From: JAYOEY01 sp038116945
GTDB lineage: Bacteria > Pseudomonadota > Alphaproteobacteria > MPNO01 > UBA2964
Reading direction: 5' to 3'
Assembly: GCA_038116945.1 (NCBI GenBank)
Contig: JAYOEY010000009.1
Location: forward strand, 85,822-149,821
Length of the DNA: 64,000 nucleotides
This document shows, in pieces, positions 1 through 8,688 of the stretch. The notes under the pieces were generated by a model. It was not told where the DNA came from. It did not search any database and saw only the letters and a list, made by a program, of their open reading frames with translations. Each line of letters starts with the position of its first letter. Within the stretch, counting starts at the first letter, position 1. A program made the translations under genes and the position numbers.

Positions 1-35
1 CATACTGCGATGACGAATGGCCACAGGAGATGACG

Positions 36-1280
36 ATGGATTCTGGCGTAGAAGCCCCCAGGGAAAATCCGATCAGGGAAATCACCGCCGAGACGGATAC
101 GCGCGATATCCTCGCCAACGCCCGGAAATACGGCGAGAGCAAGGGACTGGAAGACGTCTATATCGCCGACATCGATTCGCACCATAACGAGACGGAAAGC
201 TGGCGCGAGCTTGTCAACTATATCGAGGACGACGTCATCCGCTTTCAGGCGCAGGATCATTTCAGCAACCGGTCGGGCGCTCCGCCCTACGGGCTGAACG
301 GGGACCACGCGCTGCGCTACCAGGATTGCGGCGGACGCATCATCCATCAGGGCAAGCGCGGCGAGCCCGTGCCCGACACCGGCGTTCATCGTGATGTGGT
401 GCTGGCGCAGCGGGCCTACGAATCCATGCAGGTCGATTACACCGTGGTGTTTCCGACGCCGATGCTCAATCTCGGCTATCACCCGCAATATCATATGGAG
501 TCGGTGTTGGGCCGGGCCTACAACGCCTGGTTCTGCGACAGGATCCTGTCCGCCGACGACAAGCTCGGCTCGATGATCTACGTGCCGTTCAACGAACCGG
601 ATGCCGCGCTGAAAACGGTCGAGGAATATGCCGATAAGAAGGGTGTCGTCGGTTTCATGGTGACGTCGGTGCGCCACAAGCCGGTGCATCACAACCAGTA
701 CATGAAGCTCTACGGGCTGATGCAGGAAATCGGCAAGCCGTTCGGTTTCCACGCCGGCTATTACTGGGCCGACGAATGGTCGAAGCAGATCAACCAGTTC
801 GGCGCGATGCACGCGCTCGGGTTCGTCTGGTGCAACGTCGTCCACATGACCAACTGGGTGTGGAACGGGCTGAACGAAAAGTTTCCGGATCTCAAGGTCT
901 GCTGGATCGAATCCGGGCTCGCCTGGGTGAGCTGGCTCATGCAGCGGCTCGATCACCAGTATCTGATGCGCCAGTCCGAAGCGCCGTTGCTCAAGCGCCT
1001 TCCGAGCGAGTACATGCGCGAGATGTACTATACCTCGCAGCCGATCGAGGCAGACCATCCGAAAGCGCTTGAAGTCACCTGCGAGATGATCGACGCACCC
1101 AACCGGCTGATGTACGCGTCCGACTGGCCGCACTGGGACTTCGATACGCCGTCGAGCATCTGGGATCTGCCGTTCCTCGACGAGCAGGCCAAGCGGAACA
1201 TCCTCGGTCTGACGGCGGCGGACATATTTGGGCTGGAGGTGCCGGCGCACAAGCGCGGGCTCCGGTCGGCGGCCGAATAA
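36..1280 (+). CDS. Amidohydrolase family (COG2159-type, TIM-barrel) metal-dependent hydrolase
   Basis: A 414-residue protein of the Amidohydro_2 family, whose members hydrolyse or decarboxylate cyclic and aromatic acids at a divalent metal. The N-terminal metal motif is seen as DIDSHHNE near residues 45-52, a central His sits in HAGYYW, and the C-terminal YASDWPHWD carries the conserved Asp of the family. There is no signal peptide, so it should be cytosolic. I chose the ATG at 36 because AGGAG at 25-29 lies six bases before it; the in-frame ATG at 30 directly abuts that site. It converges on the membrane gene downstream with only six bases between them. The substrate cannot be told from sequence; a role in breakdown of an aromatic or other organic acid is inference. 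Confidence 0.85.
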   Translation: MDSGVEAPRENPIREITAETDTRDILANARKYGESKGLEDVYIADIDSHHNETESWRELVNYIEDDVIRFQAQDHFSNRSGAPPYGLNGDHALRYQDCGGRIIHQGKRGEPVPDTGVHRDVVLAQRAYESMQVDYTVVFPTPMLNLGYHPQYHMESVLGRAYNAWFCDRILSADDKLGSMIYVPFNEPDAALKTVEEYADKKGVVGFMVTSVRHKPVHHNQYMKLYGLMQEIGKPFGFHAGYYWADEWSKQINQFGAMHALGFVWCNVVHMTNWVWNGLNEKFPDLKVCWIESGLAWVSWLMQRLDHQYLMRQSEAPLLKRLPSEYMREMYYTSQPIEADHPKALEVTCEMIDAPNRLMYASDWPHWDFDTPSSIWDLPFLDEQAKRNILGLTAADIFGLEVPAHKRGLRSAAE

Positions 1281-1286
1281 CCGCGA

Positions 1287-2513
1287 TCAGGCAGAGTCTT
1301 CCCGCCGGGGCGATACCGCTACCGCGAGGATCACCGACAGCCAGATTGTCGACAGCCACCAGCTCTGCCAGATGCCGAACCCGGCGCTGGCGATGGCGGC
1401 GCCGGTAACGAGAAGGGCGCGCAGTCCGGCGCTGTTGGCGGAGCGGTCGATGACGCGGCCAATCCGGTACAATGCCGCGCACAGCAGCAAAATGCCGACC
1501 ATGCCCAGTTCGACCCAGATCTGGAGGCCCGCGCTATGCGGGTGAAGCGGCATGCTGGCGGAGCGGTAGTATTTTTTTCTGGCTTCGATCAGCGATTCGC
1601 CCGGTTGCCAGCTGTCGTCCTGGCGAATGTGCCGGGCGAGGCCGCGGGACGCCTCGATTCCCCAGCCAGCGAGCGGTTTTTCCATGGCCCGGCTGGCGGC
1701 GAAATCCCATATGAACACGCGGTGGACGAAGGAATTCTGCAGCGTCGAGTCAGGATCCCACTTATCGATCCTGTCAGCCGCCCCCTGGAAGAGGGGAAGT
1801 GCGAGAAAGGCTGCGATCAGGCCGAAAATCGTTAGCTTTCGAACCGTGCCGCTCAGGGCGGCAAACGATCCCAGTGCGAATACCACGGCTCCGGCAATGA
1901 GTCCGACCGTTGCCGTCGCGCTTGACGAGCCCATAAACAGGGCAATGGCGGCAATCAGCAACAGCCATTGGAGCCGGGTCGAAACATTCGGTCCGGCTGC
2001 GAGCAGCGCGGGCCAGACCAGCATGGCGATAATCGTGATCGGGCGGTTGAGCGCGAACTGATGAAATTCCGGTCCGCCCGTGAGCCTGTACAGCGTTCCG
2101 AGAATTGCGCCGTCGCCGTGAATATCGATCGCGAGCCATATCGCCGCCACGAGCGTACCGGCGACCAGGGCCCTTCCGCACGATTTTCTTTCGCGGTCGG
2201 ACAGCAGCTCGGCGCAGCGTATGGCGAAAAGGCCGCCCCCGAATGTCACGAGGAGCTTGCCGGCCGTCCGTGCCCCTTTGCCGATTTCCGGCGTCCAGAA
2301 GAGGCTGATCAGGGCCCAGACGACAAAGCCGCCGAACAGCAGCGCGGTCGGGCTTCGGGCCAGGTGACGCAATACGTCCCGGTTGCTCTTCGATGTCAAA
2401 AGCGCGGCGACGATCAGCACCAGCAACGGGGCTGTTGCGAGGGGAACGACGATTGCAATGATCGGCAGGAATGCGGCGGTCAGTGTAAAGATGGTACCGC
2501 TGGAAATGCGCAT
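1287..2513 (-). CDS. O-antigen ligase-like polytopic membrane protein (Wzy_C)
   Basis: About 408 residues, mostly hydrophobic, with roughly ten predicted membrane segments. A large loop before the last segments contains HPHSAGLQIWVELGMVG (the HPHN-like Wzy_C signature), which marks the O-antigen ligase / polymerase superfamily. Such proteins transfer or polymerise lipid-linked glycans at the periplasmic face of the inner membrane. The Trp-rich C terminus (GIWQSWWLSTIWLS) is the last membrane segment. The start is taken at the ATG at 2513; a TTG 18 bases upstream is also open but has no spaced ribosome site. No other surface-polysaccharide genes adjoin it, so its glycan is unknown, and it may equally be a generic Wzy_C protein. 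Confidence 0.78.
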   Translation of the reverse strand: MRISSGTIFTLTAAFLPIIAIVVPLATAPLLVLIVAALLTSKSNRDVLRHLARSPTALLFGGFVVWALISLFWTPEIGKGARTAGKLLVTFGGGLFAIRCAELLSDRERKSCGRALVAGTLVAAIWLAIDIHGDGAILGTLYRLTGGPEFHQFALNRPITIIAMLVWPALLAAGPNVSTRLQWLLLIAAIALFMGSSSATATVGLIAGAVVFALGSFAALSGTVRKLTIFGLIAAFLALPLFQGAADRIDKWDPDSTLQNSFVHRVFIWDFAASRAMEKPLAGWGIEASRGLARHIRQDDSWQPGESLIEARKKYYRSASMPLHPHSAGLQIWVELGMVGILLLCAALYRIGRVIDRSANSAGLRALLVTGAAIASAGFGIWQSWWLSTIWLSVILAVAVSPRREDSA

Positions 2514-2712
2514 GTTGGATGAGCCTGGCAAACCTGTGTTGGCGATAAGGGATGAATTTCCAGTTTAAAGGAATGACGGGAATCGTCGCCAGCCAATTCC
2601 TGTGCCGGGAAGGTCCGTTACGGCGATGGCCGGAATTTTCGGCTTGATTAAATTAGTATCATTTGATATTAACGATAGCGCGGATATAGCTGTTGAAAAG
2701 GAGATTGCCGTC

Positions 2713-3591
2713 ATGTCCAGATTTGTCATCGCACCGCATATGCGGCTTCATGAATGGGTTGCTGTCGAGAAGGGTTATTTCGAGGCTGAGGGGCTCGAAT
2801 ACGAGCTGCATGACGAGCTCTACGGTGCGGATGGCCGCCGTCATCATCTCGGCGACAAAGTCGGTGCATACCAGACCTTCGAGAAAGGCCGCAAATCCGA
2901 CGTGAGTTGCGCCTGCCACTGGACCGTAAACGTCGCCGCCGCCTCGGGCCATGGCAAGCTCTACGCGGATTGCTACTCGGTCTCGCCCTGCGGAATTTTC
3001 GTGCCTGCCGATTCCGACATCAAGCGTCCGGAAGACCTTGCCGGCGTTCCGATTTCGGTCGGCTACCAGTCGGGCAGCCATTATTCCACCATCCAGGCGC
3101 TCGAACAGTTCCTGAAGCCGGAAGACATCAACCTGTCCTTTGCCGACGGGCTGCTGTTCAGCCGGATGGAACTGCTGATCGACGGCGAGGTACCGGCTGC
3201 CAGCCTGTTCAGCGGGCCGTACTACTTCCTCGAACAGCTCGGTTTCCGCAAGATTGTGGATACGTCTTTCATGATGGCGTCGATGGTGGCGGAAACCGCC
3301 GACCGCGAGGATACCGAGAAATATTTCCGGGCGCTGAAGCGCGCCCAGGCCGATATCGACCTCCGGCCGGAGCTTTACACCCATTATTACCGCAACGAAT
3401 TCCCCGAGCGGTTCCGCGACCGGATGGATACGCGGCTGTTCGGCCCCGGCGAGCGGATCGTCTTCGAGCCGTACTCGCGGGAAATCTTCGAAAGCTCCCG
3501 CCAGTGGATCGCCGAACGGAATATCTTCGAGGACGGCGATCTCGGTGCCCGCGATTACGCGGACGCGGTGGTCGTCTCCGCCGCGGAGTAA
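2713..3591 (+). CDS. Periplasmic-binding-protein-fold (NMT1/SsuA-like) protein without signal peptide
   Basis: 292 residues with the type II binding-protein fold of the NMT1/SsuA/ThiY group: an N-terminal IAPHMRLHEWVAVEKGYFEAEGL segment (split here only by description; key residues are the VEKGYFEAEGL hinge) and a central DIKRPEDLAGVPISVGYQSG loop. The reading frame opens earlier, but the ATG at 2713 has GGAG at 2699-2702. From that start no hydrophobic leader exists, so the product appears cytosolic. No permease or ATPase adjoins it. Leaderless members of this fold include enzymes such as 4,5-dihydroxyphthalate decarboxylase, so an enzymatic or sensory role is possible; this is inference. 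A terminator hairpin follows it. Confidence 0.72.
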   Translation: MSRFVIAPHMRLHEWVAVEKGYFEAEGLEYELHDELYGADGRRHHLGDKVGAYQTFEKGRKSDVSCACHWTVNVAAASGHGKLYADCYSVSPCGIFVPADSDIKRPEDLAGVPISVGYQSGSHYSTIQALEQFLKPEDINLSFADGLLFSRMELLIDGEVPAASLFSGPYYFLEQLGFRKIVDTSFMMASMVAETADREDTEKYFRALKRAQADIDLRPELYTHYYRNEFPERFRDRMDTRLFGPGERIVFEPYSREIFESSRQWIAERNIFEDGDLGARDYADAVVVSAAE

Positions 3592-3611
3592 GCCTCCCCG
3601 TAAACTTGCCG

Positions 3612-3645
3612 GGCCGGGATGCGTCGCATTCCGGCCTTTTTCTTT
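3612..3645 (+). terminator. Rho-independent terminator
   Basis: Ten-base stem GGCCGGGATG (3612-3621) pairing with CATTCCGGCC (3627-3636), one G-U pair, five-base loop, followed by TTTTTCTTT. It ends the transcript of the binding-fold gene before the reductase gene. Confidence 0.8.
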
Positions 3646-3683
3646 GCTATGCTGTCGTCAGACAAATTTCGGGAGACGAAACC

Positions 3684-4658
3684 ATGGGCATGCTTGTCGA
3701 AGGCAAGTGGATCGACGACGACGAAAAGTACCGCAGCGACAAGACCGGCGCGTTTCAGCGCGACGAGTCGATTTTTCGCAAATTCGTGACGGCCGACGGC
3801 TCGTCAGGGTTCAAGGCGGAGGCGGGGCGCTATCATCTGTTTCTTGCGCCCAACTGTCCCTGGGCGCACCGCACGCAGCTTTTTCGCCGCCTCAAGGGCC
3901 TCGAAGACATCATTACGGTGACGCTGTCCGACCTGCCGCGCGAGCGCAGCTGGGCGTACAGCGAGGGCATCGGCAACGGGCTCGATCCCGTCGACGGAAA
4001 ATTCGAGCTGCACCAGGCCTATGTTGCGGCGCGGTCCGATTATACCGGCCGGGTGACCGTTCCGACGCTGTGGGACAAGAAGGAATGGACCGTCGTCAAC
4101 AACGAGTCCTCCGAGATTATCCGTATGCTGAACACCGAGTTCAACGAGTGGGGCAATGCCTCGCTCGATTTCTATCCGGAAGACCTGCGGGCGGAAATCG
4201 ACGCCTATAACGAGCGCATCTACGCCACCGTGAATAACGGCGTCTATCGCTGCGGTTTCGCCAAGACGCAGGAGGCGTACGAGGAAGCCTATGACAGGCT
4301 GTTCGACACGCTTGAATGGCTCGAAGGGCATCTCGACGGCCGCCGTTACCTGTGCGGCGACCGCATGACCGAAGCCGACTGGCGGCTCTACGTCACGCTG
4401 GTCCGGTTCGACTTCGTCTATTACAGCCACTTCAAATGCAACAAGCGGCGCATCCGCGATCACCGCAATCTGTGGAACTACCTGAAGGATCTCTACCAAT
4501 ATCCCGGGATCGCCGAGATCACCGACATCCCGGGCATCAAGAGCGGCTATTACGGCAACATGAAGAATGTGAACCCGACAGGCATCGTGCCAAAGGGGCC
4601 GGAAGACATCGACCTGACCGAGCCGCACGACCGGGACCGTCTTTCGAAAGCGGCCTGA
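3684..4658 (+). CDS. Glutathionyl-hydroquinone reductase (Xi-class glutathione S-transferase)
   Basis: 324 residues matching the YqjG/EcM4/PcpF family, about the usual 320-330. The thioredoxin-like N-terminal part carries the active-site NCPWAHRT with the catalytic Cys typical of Xi/omega-like GSTs, and the C-terminal alpha-helical domain has the YSHFKCNKRRIRDH region and GYYG tail segment found in the family. These enzymes reduce glutathionyl-(hydro)quinones with GSH, releasing hydroquinone and GSSG, and act in the cytosol during aromatic breakdown and quinone detoxification. The ATG at 3684 follows GGGAG at 3671-3675. The gene lies alone between a terminator and the DUF2937 gene. Family identity is clear; the physiological quinone is unknown. 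Confidence 0.9.
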   Translation: MGMLVEGKWIDDDEKYRSDKTGAFQRDESIFRKFVTADGSSGFKAEAGRYHLFLAPNCPWAHRTQLFRRLKGLEDIITVTLSDLPRERSWAYSEGIGNGLDPVDGKFELHQAYVAARSDYTGRVTVPTLWDKKEWTVVNNESSEIIRMLNTEFNEWGNASLDFYPEDLRAEIDAYNERIYATVNNGVYRCGFAKTQEAYEEAYDRLFDTLEWLEGHLDGRRYLCGDRMTEADWRLYVTLVRFDFVYYSHFKCNKRRIRDHRNLWNYLKDLYQYPGIAEITDIPGIKSGYYGNMKNVNPTGIVPKGPEDIDLTEPHDRDRLSKAA

Positions 4659-4681
4659 TTCCTGATTGAAACGAGGGTCCG

Positions 4682-5155
4682 GTGCGCTGGCTTGCGGGCA
4701 GGCTGAACGAGCTGGCGGGCACCGTCTTCGCAGCGGTGACCGGAATCGCGTTCGCGCAGGGCGTCGCCTTTGCGAACGCCTATCTGCAGCGTCTGGGCGG
4801 CCATATCGACGAAGCCCGGGGGACGCTGACGAACCTGTCGGCCGGCGAGTACGGCAGGGCGGTGTCCGATCCGGCGTCGCGCGACCGGCTCGGCGATCTG
4901 GTTCAGGCAAGGATCGCTGAGCTCGAGGCGGCGCGGAGCACGATCGACGGGGCATCGGAATTTCTCAAACCGGTGCTGTGCCTGTTCCACATCGACCTTG
5001 AGATCGCGGGCGGCGCATTCGGCGATTTCGTTCCGGCGATCCCGCTCGATCCCGCCGGAATCGTTTACGGCCTGTTGGGGATGGTCGTTGGCTGGTCAAT
5101 CTGGCGAGGCGCTGTCCGCGTGGCGGGACGGCGAAGAAAAACGCAGCCGGTCTAG
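4682..5155 (+). CDS. DUF2937 family membrane protein
   Basis: 157 residues, starting at GTG 4682. There is a hydrophobic segment at each end (about residues 13-30 and 122-142) around a soluble helical region with charged residues (LVQARIAELEAARSTIDG). This two-membrane-segment plan and length match DUF2937, a proteobacterial family of unknown function. It ends with a TAG that overlaps the stop codon of the convergent GntR gene. No function can be proposed; the soluble middle part probably faces the periplasm, which is inference. Confidence 0.68.
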   Translation: MRWLAGRLNELAGTVFAAVTGIAFAQGVAFANAYLQRLGGHIDEARGTLTNLSAGEYGRAVSDPASRDRLGDLVQARIAELEAARSTIDGASEFLKPVLCLFHIDLEIAGGAFGDFVPAIPLDPAGIVYGLLGMVVGWSIWRGAVRVAGRRRKTQPV

Positions 5156-5832
5156 CCGTTGTCTTCGGGCGCCGCGAACATGTTACGCTGAACCGTCTCG
5201 AGATGTTCGCGCATGATTTTCTCGGCCTTTGCCGGGGTCCGGTCGCGGATGGCGGCGACGCACTCGCGGTGCTGCTCGATATAGAGCCGGTTCCGGACGT
5301 TGGTCAGCGAAGCTTCCTTGAGCCGCCCCCAGATTTCTTCCTGCCTGATCGCGTTGACCGCATCGAACAGCGCCAGCAGCAGGGCGTTGTGCGCGGCGAC
5401 GGCGACTGAACGGTGAAACGCGCTGTCCCACAGTTCGAACGTCGAAACGTCGTCCGCTCGTGCGCCTTTCTCGACGCAGCGCGTCATCGCATCGATGTCG
5501 GCAGGCGTTGCGCGGCGCGACGCCAGGGCGGCGAGCTGAGGTTCAAGCGTAAGGCGCACCTCCATGACCTCGTCGGGGTGGGTCCGGTTGACCAGCGCCG
5601 TCAGCGCGGCGGACTGGACCGGCGGGCGTTCGCCGACGAACGTGCCGCGACCGACATGCCGCCAGATCAGCCCTTCGGCCTCAAGCACGGACAGAGCCTT
5701 GCGAAGCGTGGCGCGGCTCGTGTCGTACGCCTCGGCCAGGCTGCGCTCAGGCGGAAGCCGGGACCCGTCAGGCATCTGTCCGGAGGTAACGGCCTGTCTC
5801 AGCCTGTCGACCAGGGTGCGTCTCTGAAGCAT
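5152..5832 (-). CDS. GntR-family transcriptional regulator, FadR/FCD subfamily
   Basis: 226 residues. Residues 1-67 form the winged helix-turn-helix (LPPERSLAEAYDTSRATLRKAL followed by the wing HVGRGTFVG; positions about 26-67), and residues 75-215 are the all-helical FCD ligand domain, with the metal-site His residues in ELWDSAFHRSV and IEQHRE. FCD regulators usually repress catabolic genes and are released by a small acid. The gene is divergent from the FAH hydrolase-ABC transporter operon. Two copies of an inverted repeat CCAAT-N5-ATTGG lie between them, one only 15 bases from this start, so it probably represses both itself and the operon. The ATG at 5832 was chosen because the helix-turn-helix begins at once; the ribosome site is weak. 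Confidence 0.9.
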   Translation of the reverse strand: MLQRRTLVDRLRQAVTSGQMPDGSRLPPERSLAEAYDTSRATLRKALSVLEAEGLIWRHVGRGTFVGERPPVQSAALTALVNRTHPDEVMEVRLTLEPQLAALASRRATPADIDAMTRCVEKGARADDVSTFELWDSAFHRSVAVAAHNALLLALFDAVNAIRQEEIWGRLKEASLTNVRNRLYIEQHRECVAAIRDRTPAKAEKIMREHLETVQRNMFAAPEDNG

Positions 5833-5846
5833 GAAGCGAGAATAAA

Positions 5847-5861
5847 CCAATGATAAATTGG
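5847..5861. promoter_or_regulatory. Candidate GntR operator, copy 1 (CCAAT-N5-ATTGG)
   Basis: CCAAT at 5847-5851 and ATTGG at 5857-5861 around GATAA. The repeat extends to eight-base arms (AAACCAAT / ATTGGTTT, 5844-5864). It lies just upstream of the regulator start, where binding would block its own transcription or translation. Confidence 0.72.
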
Positions 5862-5921
5862 TTTCAATAATTCGTGAATGGAGATGTTTTTCAGGCTCTA
5901 AACAGGCCTCGTCGGTTGACG

Positions 5922-5936
5922 CCAATTTTTCATTGG
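5922..5936. promoter_or_regulatory. Candidate GntR operator, copy 2 (CCAAT-N5-ATTGG)
   Basis: CCAAT at 5922-5926 and ATTGG at 5932-5936 around TTTTC. It has the same arms and spacer length as copy 1, with centres 75 bases apart (about seven helical turns). It lies 31 bases upstream of the FAH-hydrolase start. Confidence 0.7.
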
Positions 5937-5967
5937 TAAATGATTGCAGGAACGGGAGGCGCAAAGA

Positions 5968-6864
5968 ATGAAACTGGTCAGCTTTACAGCAGGACGGCGC
6001 ACGCGGCTCGGCGTTGTCGATGAAGAGGCAGGGGAGGTCGTCGACCTTTCCATCGCCGCCCCGCGCCTGCCATCGGATGCGACGGCATTTATCGAAGGCG
6101 GCGAGAAGGCGCTCGCCGCGGCGGCGAAAGCGCTGCGCACCCGCAAAAAAGACGCCCGCCGGAAACTTTCGCGGGTTCGCCTGGGCGCGCCGATACCGGA
6201 GCCGCGCCGCAATATCCTCTGCGTCGGCAAGAACTATTACGATCACGCGCACGAATTCGACAAAAGCGGCTTCAACGCAACGGCCGGCGCGGATGCCATT
6301 CCGGAACTGCCGATCATCTTCACCAAGGCGCCGTCCACCGTCATCGGTCCGGGCGATCCGATTCCGGGCTATCTGGATCATACAAAATCGGTCGATTACG
6401 AGGTCGAACTGGCCGTCGTGATCGGAACGGGCGGGCGCGGCATTTCTAAGCGCAACGCGTTCAAACATGTCTACGGCTACACCATCGTCAACGACGTGAC
6501 CGCCCGGCATCTCCAGTCGGATCACAAGCAATGGTTCCTCGGCAAGAGCATCGACGGGTTCTGTCCGATGGGCCCGTGGCTCGTCACCGCGGACGAAATT
6601 CCCAACGTAAGAAAGCTGCGGGTCGAATCCCGGGTAAACGGGGAGCTTCGTCAGAGCGCGCTGGTGCGCGATCTGATATTCGACATTCCGACGCTGATCG
6701 CGACCCTGTCGAAGGGCATGACGCTGTTGCCGGGCGACATTATTGCGACCGGAACGCCGGCGGGCGTCGGGATCGGCTTCAAGCCTCCGAAATTTCTCAA
6801 GAAGGGCGACGTGGTCAGCCTGACCATCGATCGTCTCGGCACACTCGAAAACACGGTTCTGTAG
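5968..6864 (+). CDS. Fumarylacetoacetate hydrolase (FAH) family protein
   Basis: 298 residues. The C-terminal FAH domain (about 85-298) shows the conserved ILCVGKNYYDHAHEF, the metal-binding DYEVELAVVIG with two acidic ligands, NDVTARHLQ, and the GDIIATGTPAGVG loop. FAH proteins cleave C-C bonds or decarboxylate/hydrate beta-diketo acids, with Mg or Mn, in ring-fission pathways. The ATG at 5968 follows GGAGG at 5956-5960. It is the first gene of a run with an ABC transporter and OsmC, and sits opposite the GntR repressor, suggesting that the transporter brings in the precursor of its substrate. That link is inference. Confidence 0.88.
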   Translation: MKLVSFTAGRRTRLGVVDEEAGEVVDLSIAAPRLPSDATAFIEGGEKALAAAAKALRTRKKDARRKLSRVRLGAPIPEPRRNILCVGKNYYDHAHEFDKSGFNATAGADAIPELPIIFTKAPSTVIGPGDPIPGYLDHTKSVDYEVELAVVIGTGGRGISKRNAFKHVYGYTIVNDVTARHLQSDHKQWFLGKSIDGFCPMGPWLVTADEIPNVRKLRVESRVNGELRQSALVRDLIFDIPTLIATLSKGMTLLPGDIIATGTPAGVGIGFKPPKFLKKGDVVSLTIDRLGTLENTVL

Positions 6865-6896
6865 TCTCTTTTCCAACGATCCTCAGGGAGGAAACG

Positions 6897-7880
6897 ATGA
6901 AGAAATTACTGTCATTTATCGCCGTCGCCGCTGTCGTGGCGTCGCCTGCATATGCGCAGATGAAGGACATCAAGATCACCCAGGCTGTGGCGTCCTTTGC
7001 CTTCCTGCCAATCAGCTACGCCAAGGCGGCCGGTTTCTACAAAGCGGAAGGTCTCAACGTCACGCAGATCAAGACGCGCGGCGGCGGCCCCGACCTCGTG
7101 GCGCTGATGTCGGGCGACGTCCAGTTCAACGCCAACGCGGGCACCTACCAGATCGGTGCGATCAAGAAGAAACGGAAGCTGATCAATGTCTATAATTTCT
7201 ATCGTCGCAACCTGATCAGCGTCGTGATCAGCGCAAAAAAACAGAAGGAGCTGGGCATTTCGCCGGGCGCGCCGCTGAAACAGCGCGCCGCGGCGCTTAA
7301 AGGGCTCAAGATGGGCATGACCCGTCCCGGTTCCCTGACCCACAAGCAGCTTCTTCACCTCGCCCGTGTTGGCGGGCTCGGCGAAAAGGAAGTGCAGATC
7401 GTCGCCATCGGCGGCCCGCCGTCGCTTCTTGCGGCTCTCCAGCGGGGGCAGATCGACGGTTTTGCCATTTCGCCGCCGGCGGACCGGATTGCGATTTCCA
7501 GAGGCGATGCGATCATGTGGGTCGATAACGCATCCGGCGCAGATCCGTCGATCGATCCGTTCATGATGGAAAGCATCGTTACCACCGAGGAATATGCGAG
7601 CAAGAATCCGGATGTGGTCAAGGCGATGATCAGGGCGACCCGCAAGGCGGTGGCCGAGATCAGCAAGAAGAGCGCGGACGAAATCTTCAACGTGATCAAG
7701 GGAGAGTTCCGCAAGGTGAAGCCCGATATCGCGGCGCTTGCGATCAATGCGGTCAAGCCTGCCCTCAATCTCAAGGGCGACGTCACGAAAAAGATGGCGG
7801 AGAACACCATGCGGCTGGACGGCCGCAAGGACGTTTCCGCGGACGATCTCTTCGCGACCTATACCGCCAAGTATCAGTAA
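6897..7880 (+). CDS. ABC transporter substrate-binding protein, NMT1/SsuA-like
   Basis: 327 residues with a signal peptide ending at AYA-Q (about residue 21). The mature part is a type II binding fold: VASFAFLPISYAKAAGFYKAEGL hinge region (key residues FLPISYAKAAGFYKAEGL), then a GGGPDLVALMSGDVQF pocket loop. It follows GGGAGG at 6885-6890. Relatives capture taurine, alkanesulfonates, nitrate, pyrimidine precursors or aromatic acids. ATPase and permease genes follow directly, so this is the periplasmic receptor of a complete importer. The ligand is not deducible; the neighbouring FAH gene hints at an organic acid. Confidence 0.87.
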   Translation: MKKLLSFIAVAAVVASPAYAQMKDIKITQAVASFAFLPISYAKAAGFYKAEGLNVTQIKTRGGGPDLVALMSGDVQFNANAGTYQIGAIKKKRKLINVYNFYRRNLISVVISAKKQKELGISPGAPLKQRAAALKGLKMGMTRPGSLTHKQLLHLARVGGLGEKEVQIVAIGGPPSLLAALQRGQIDGFAISPPADRIAISRGDAIMWVDNASGADPSIDPFMMESIVTTEEYASKNPDVVKAMIRATRKAVAEISKKSADEIFNVIKGEFRKVKPDIAALAINAVKPALNLKGDVTKKMAENTMRLDGRKDVSADDLFATYTAKYQ

Positions 7881-7899
7881 GCGGCGCCGGGCCCGCCTG

Positions 7900-8688
7900 A
7901 TGGCAGAACCGATTATTTCCCTTCGGGGAGTGTCACGCGTCTTCCGTGCCCAGAGGGGAGACGTCGTGGCGCTCTCGGATGTCAATCTCGACATCGACGA
8001 AGGGGAATTCGTTACCATGGTGGGGCCGTCCGGCTGCGGAAAGTCGACGGCCCTGAATGTCATTGTCGGGCTTCTGGAGGCGAGTTCGGGAGAACTTCTG
8101 TTCCGGGGCAAGCCATCGGTCGGCATCAACCGGGAAATCGGATACGTCACCCAGTCGGACAATCTGTTTCCCTGGCGCACCGTTATCGAGAACGTCACTT
8201 TCGGCCTTGAAATGCAGGGTATGGGCTCGCGGGCCGAACGGCGCGACAAGGCTATGGCGTTGCTGGAACGTGTCGGTCTCGCCGGTTTCGAGAACCATTA
8301 CCGGCACGAACTGTCAGGCGGCATGCGTCAGCGGGTAAACATCGTGCGCACGCTGGCCTGTGACCCCAAGGTCATCCTGCTCGACGAGCCGTTCGGGCCG
8401 CTGGACGCGCAGACCCGCCTTCAGCTTCAGGATCTGCTGCTGGAACTTTGGCAGGAGAGGGCGGGGACCACGGTCATCTTCATCACCCATGAACTGACCG
8501 AGGCTGTCGCGCTGGCCGACAGGGTGGTGGTGATGTCGGCGCGCCCGGGACGCATCAGCGAGGTCGTTCCGGTCGATATCCCTCGTCCGCGCGATATCTT
8601 CACGATCCAGTCCGACCCCCGGTTCCGCAGCGTTTATGACCGGATCTGGGTACATCTCGGCGAAGAAATGAAGGAAACGGCGTTATGA
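7900..8688 (+). CDS. ABC transporter ATP-binding protein, nitrate/sulfonate type
   Basis: 262 residues, the cytoplasmic motor of the importer. Walker A is GPSGCGKST (about 42-50), the Q-loop QSDNLFPWRTV, the signature LSGGMRQRVNIVRTLA, Walker B VILLDEPFGPLD, and the switch His is in FITHELTEA, all typical of the SsuB/TauB/NrtD group. It starts 19 bases after the binding-protein stop and its stop overlaps the permease start as ATGA, so the two are translationally coupled. Confidence 0.92.
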   Translation: MAEPIISLRGVSRVFRAQRGDVVALSDVNLDIDEGEFVTMVGPSGCGKSTALNVIVGLLEASSGELLFRGKPSVGINREIGYVTQSDNLFPWRTVIENVTFGLEMQGMGSRAERRDKAMALLERVGLAGFENHYRHELSGGMRQRVNIVRTLACDPKVILLDEPFGPLDAQTRLQLQDLLLELWQERAGTTVIFITHELTEAVALADRVVVMSARPGRISEVVPVDIPRPRDIFTIQSDPRFRSVYDRIWVHLGEEMKETAL

